NCBI GenBank assembly: GCA_031276335.1
Contig: JAISNH010000002.1
Span: 1 to 7,528, forward strand
Direction: 5' to 3'
DNA length: 7,528 bases
Source: Rickettsiales bacterium
Lineage (GTDB): Bacteria; Pseudomonadota; Alphaproteobacteria; Rs-D84; CACZYB01
How positions within the stretch are numbered: position 1 is the first letter of the stretch; the number at the start of each line of letters is the position of its first letter. A program made the translations under genes and the position numbers. Shown here one piece after another: positions 5,507 through 7,528 of the stretch. The notes under the pieces were generated by a model that worked only from the letters and a program-made list of their open reading frames with translations, made no database searches and was not told the origin of the DNA.

Positions 5507-6136
5507 ATGAGGAACGTAGTCCATATAAGCAACATGGATATCCATGTTGAAAATATCAACATTTTGCAAATCTCTGTCACGGATGCCGAAGAATGTTTAT
5601 TAAAACATACAGGGGGGGGGTATCGGTCAAGGCGCGCGAACCCCTCCGTCGCCGAGGCGGAAAAGCTTGCAGGAGAGGTTATGGATATATTCCGGAGCGT
5701 GTACTGCTTCCTCGCCGGCACGATTACGTACTACAAGAACAATTTCCTGCGCGAGCAGTTCCACCGGAAAAAGCAGCAGCCGGCGCTGAAGTCGCTCTCC
5801 AGGAAGATGAATGCCGACCCCAATTCGGACTACAGCTTCCACCACATGGTTCCCCTGCACCTGTCCAGGTACGTGAAGGATCCGAACGCCAACTCCCTTA
5901 TCACCGGACTGCCGAACTATCATCATGTGTACACGCACGACGATATTATCGCGGATCAGCTGGAGGGTCTGAATATGTCCCACGAATATCCGGTTCTGAT
6001 TCTCGCCCCGCGCTACAAGCCCTTGTATATGTACAGCATCGACGGGGCGGAAGACGCGATACACCGCTATCAGAAACAGGAGGCCGCGGCGCTGGAAAAG
6101 ATATACGACTTCAACAACAGGCAGAAAAGCGCGTAG
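5507..6136 (+). CDS. uncharacterised protein with HNH-nuclease-like motif and internal G9 tract
   Basis: The frame from ATG 5507 (AGGAG 5495-5499, 7-base spacing) encodes 209 residues. I do not recognise the family by full-length similarity. Residues 112-144 read HHMVPLHLS, then NANSL, then NYHHVYTH. This His-His-x-Val-Pro ... Asn ... His-His pattern resembles HNH/ENDO VII nucleases, with His113, Asn129 and His140 as candidate active-site residues. No zinc-binding cysteine pairs are present. Residues 60-80 are a moderately hydrophobic helix, and the C-terminus (about 181-209) looks helical and charged. ATG 5681 (residue 59) also has a strong ribosome site, AGGAGAGG 5671-5678, and would give 151 residues with the whole motif. 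The first 58 codons hold a palindrome, rare TTA codons and nine consecutive G, so this part may be leader rather than protein. It could be a toxin-type nuclease; no immunity gene is evident. Confidence 0.65.
   Translation: MRNVVHISNMDIHVENINILQISVTDAEECLLKHTGGGYRSRRANPSVAEAEKLAGEVMDIFRSVYCFLAGTITYYKNNFLREQFHRKKQQPALKSLSRKMNADPNSDYSFHHMVPLHLSRYVKDPNANSLITGLPNYHHVYTHDDIIADQLEGLNMSHEYPVLILAPRYKPLYMYSIDGAEDAIHRYQKQEAAALEKIYDFNNRQKSA
5530..5562 (+). repeat. perfect 20-bp palindrome with overlapping competing stem
   Basis: Bases 5530-5549 are a perfect 20-bp palindrome centred on GATATC (half-site CAACATGGAT). The right arm plus one base, ATGTTGA (5544-5550), also pairs with TCAACAT (5556-5562) around the 5-base loop AAATA. 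The two stems cannot form together. The element is either a two-fold DNA-binding site or an RNA switch-like fold, and it starts 23 bases after the first base of the start codon at 5507. Confidence 0.7.
5612..5620 (+). repeat. run of nine G within the HNH-like frame
   Basis: Nine consecutive G (5612-5620), flanked by ACA and TAT, encode three glycines (residues 36-38) in the current phase. Gain or loss of one or two G would put the ATG 5507 start out of frame with the HNH-like part. Such tracts are known slip sites for phase variation, and they are also common places for sequencing error. Confidence 0.75.
5671..5678 (+). promoter_or_regulatory. internal ribosome binding site for alternative start ATG 5681
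   Basis: AGGAGAGG lies with its AGGAG core 5 bases before ATG 5681, at least as good as the site for ATG 5507. If used, translation would begin downstream of the G9 tract and yield a 151-residue HNH-like protein. Because it can also be read as codons GCA GGA GAG GTT, chance cannot be excluded. Confidence 0.45.
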
Positions 6137-6164
6137 GGTGCATAGGGAATAACAGGAGATAAAG

Positions 6165-7528
6165 ATGACCAAATACATTTTCATAACCGGCGGAGTGCTT
6201 AGTTCTTTGGGCAAGGGGATTGCCGCGGCCTCTATCGGCGCGCTGTTGAAATCGCGCGGATTCAAGGTAAGGAACCGGAAGATGGATCCGTACCTGAACG
6301 TCGATCCGGGCACGCTTTCCCCGTTCCAGCACGGCGAGGTCTTCGTGACCGACGACGGCGCGGAAACCGACCTCGACCTCGGCCACTACGAGCGCTTCAC
6401 CGACACGCTGGGGCAGAGGACGGACAGCATCTCCGGCGGCCGAATTTTCTGGAACGTGCTGACCAAGGAGCGCGCCGGATTCTACGACGGCCGCAACGTG
6501 CAGCTTATCCCCGAGGTTACCGACGAGGTGAAGGCCTTCCTTGCCTCCGACATCCACGACGAGGACTTCATAATCTACGAGGTCGGCGGCACGATAGGCG
6601 ACATGGAGGGCTTCATATTCGTCGAGGGCGTGCGGCAGTTCATAAACATGGTCGGCCGCGAAAACGCCATGCTGGTGCACTTGACCTATGTCCCGTATCT
6701 GAAGACTTCGCAGGAGGTGAAGACGAAGCCGACTCAGCAGTCGGTGAAGCTGCTTCTCGAGGACGGCCTGTCGCCTAACATCATCCTGTGCCGCAGCGAC
6801 AATCCGATTCCTCAGGCTGAAAAGAACAAGATTGCGATGTTCTGCAATGTCGCGCCTGCCGATGTCATTTCCGCCCCCGACGTCGACAATATCTACAAGA
6901 TTCCGAACATTTACCACCGGGAGGGGCTGGACGAGCGCGTGCTTTCGTATTTCGGCATGCTGAAGGACGCGAAGAAGCCGGACATGAAGAAGTGGGAGAG
7001 CATAGAGAATACGCTCGCCGGCCTGAAGCGCGCCGTGACTATTGCGGTCGTCGCGAAATACTCCGGCCTGCCGGACGCGTACAAATCGCTGCTGGAGGCG
7101 CTCGCCCACGCCGGCCTTGCCAACGACGCGAAAGTTAGCGTGAAGTGGGTGAATGCCGAGCATTTGGAAAAGATGTCCGACTCCGAGGTTGCGGCGGAAT
7201 TCGGGGATATAGACGGCATGATAGTCCCGGGCGGATTCGGCAGCCGCGGAATCGAGGGTAAAATCAAGGCCGCCGGCTATGCGCGCACGCACGACGTCCC
7301 GTATCTCGGCATTTGCCTCGGCATGCAGGTCGCGGTAATCGAAATGGCGCGCAACCTGTTGGGCATAAAGAACGCGAACTCCACCGAATTCGACAAGAAA
7401 TGCACCCCGATAATCTATTTCATCAACGAATGGGAGCATAACGGGAAAAAGGAAACTCGCGTGGAGGGCAACGACATCGGAGGCACGCTCCGCCTCGGCG
7501 CGTATCCGTGCAAGATTGCGAAGGGCAC
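6165..7528 (+). CDS. pyrG: CTP synthase, N-terminal 454 residues (3' end off window)
   Basis: CTP synthase makes CTP from UTP, ATP and glutamine, the last step of de novo pyrimidine nucleotide synthesis. ATG 6165 has AGGAG at 6154-6158. The amidoligase domain shows TGGVLSSLGKGIAAAS (8-23, Lys17 in the P-loop), MDPYLNVDPGT (40-50), TDDGAETDLDLGHYERF with Asp71, EVGGTIGD with Glu139, and KTKPTQQS (186-193). The glutaminase domain begins near 290 and has VPGGFG and GICLGMQ with nucleophile Cys384. The frame is open to the window edge; about 90 residues with the catalytic His and Glu are missing. Odd points: usually near-constant segments differ, for example KERAGFYDGRNVQLIPE (101-117) for KERRGxYLGxTVQVIPH, and GDMEGFIF (145-152) for GDIESxPF. 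It lies 28 bases after the HNH-like gene and probably shares its mRNA. Confidence 0.95.
   Translation, partial: MTKYIFITGGVLSSLGKGIAAASIGALLKSRGFKVRNRKMDPYLNVDPGTLSPFQHGEVFVTDDGAETDLDLGHYERFTDTLGQRTDSISGGRIFWNVLTKERAGFYDGRNVQLIPEVTDEVKAFLASDIHDEDFIIYEVGGTIGDMEGFIFVEGVRQFINMVGRENAMLVHLTYVPYLKTSQEVKTKPTQQSVKLLLEDGLSPNIILCRSDNPIPQAEKNKIAMFCNVAPADVISAPDVDNIYKIPNIYHREGLDERVLSYFGMLKDAKKPDMKKWESIENTLAGLKRAVTIAVVAKYSGLPDAYKSLLEALAHAGLANDAKVSVKWVNAEHLEKMSDSEVAAEFGDIDGMIVPGGFGSRGIEGKIKAAGYARTHDVPYLGICLGMQVAVIEMARNLLGIKNANSTEFDKKCTPIIYFINEWEHNGKKETRVEGNDIGGTLRLGAYPCKIAKG

Noticed and set aside
5593..6162. Alternative frame from ATG 5593 through the HNH-like gene
   Set aside because: The product is Arg/Gly/Pro-rich shadow sequence with no motif; the 5507 frame carries the HHxVP pattern.
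6111..7439. Minus-strand open frame of 442 codons opposite pyrG
   Set aside because: The + strand encodes an unmistakable CTP synthase; the antisense product is Arg/His/Val-rich without motifs.
1..7528. CRISPR arrays, tRNA or rRNA genes, transposase genes
   Set aside because: I saw no regularly spaced repeats, no tRNA-like cloverleaf in the spacers and no transposase motif in any frame.

Overview
This window is the downstream half of a bacterial ribosomal-protein superoperon, followed by a small accessory island and the start of a CTP synthase gene. All recognised genes are on the + strand. The order is rplO (3' end only), secY, adk, rpsM, rpsK, rpoA, an 88-residue unknown membrane protein, rplQ, an unknown protein with an HNH-like motif, and pyrG (5' part only). 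The rplO-secY-adk-rpsM-rpsK-rpoA-rplQ order, without rpmJ after secY or rpsD between rpsK and rpoA, is typical of Alphaproteobacteria. The RpoA start (MIQNNW..LIKP) and end ([14 protein letters not shown]) also look alphaproteobacterial. Base composition is moderately GC-rich by eye, yet ATA is a common isoleucine codon even in ribosomal genes. Several conserved proteins (Adk, PyrG) differ at usually constant positions. I infer an uncultured, divergent alphaproteobacterial lineage; this is not proven.

Bases 1-2413 carry the L15 C-terminus with a lysine-rich tail, a structured 112-base spacer, SecY, and Adk with a zinc-type LID. SecY is the protein-export channel. Adk is the AMP/ADP phosphotransferase.

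Bases 2414-5435 form the alpha-operon part: S13, S11, the RNA polymerase alpha subunit, a small membrane protein and L17. It appears to have its own transcription starts. Good sigma70-type promoter sequences lie before rpsM (TTGACT-16-TAGAAT), across the rpsK stop (TTGACG-16-TATAAC) and at the end of rpoA (TTGAAA-17-TATAAT). The 170-base adk-rpsM spacer also holds an inverted repeat at the start site, a weak terminator with a possible alternative fold, and a GC-rich hairpin. A strong intrinsic terminator closes the unit after rplQ.

Bases 5436-6136 are the least ordinary part. They hold a hairpin leader, then a 209-codon frame whose C-terminal half has an HHxVP...N...HH pattern like HNH nucleases. 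Its first 60 codons contain a perfect 20-bp palindrome with a competing stem, a run of nine G, and a second, well-placed internal start. Together these suggest a possibly phase-variable or structurally regulated nuclease-like gene. pyrG follows 28 bases later and runs off the right edge before the end of its glutaminase domain.
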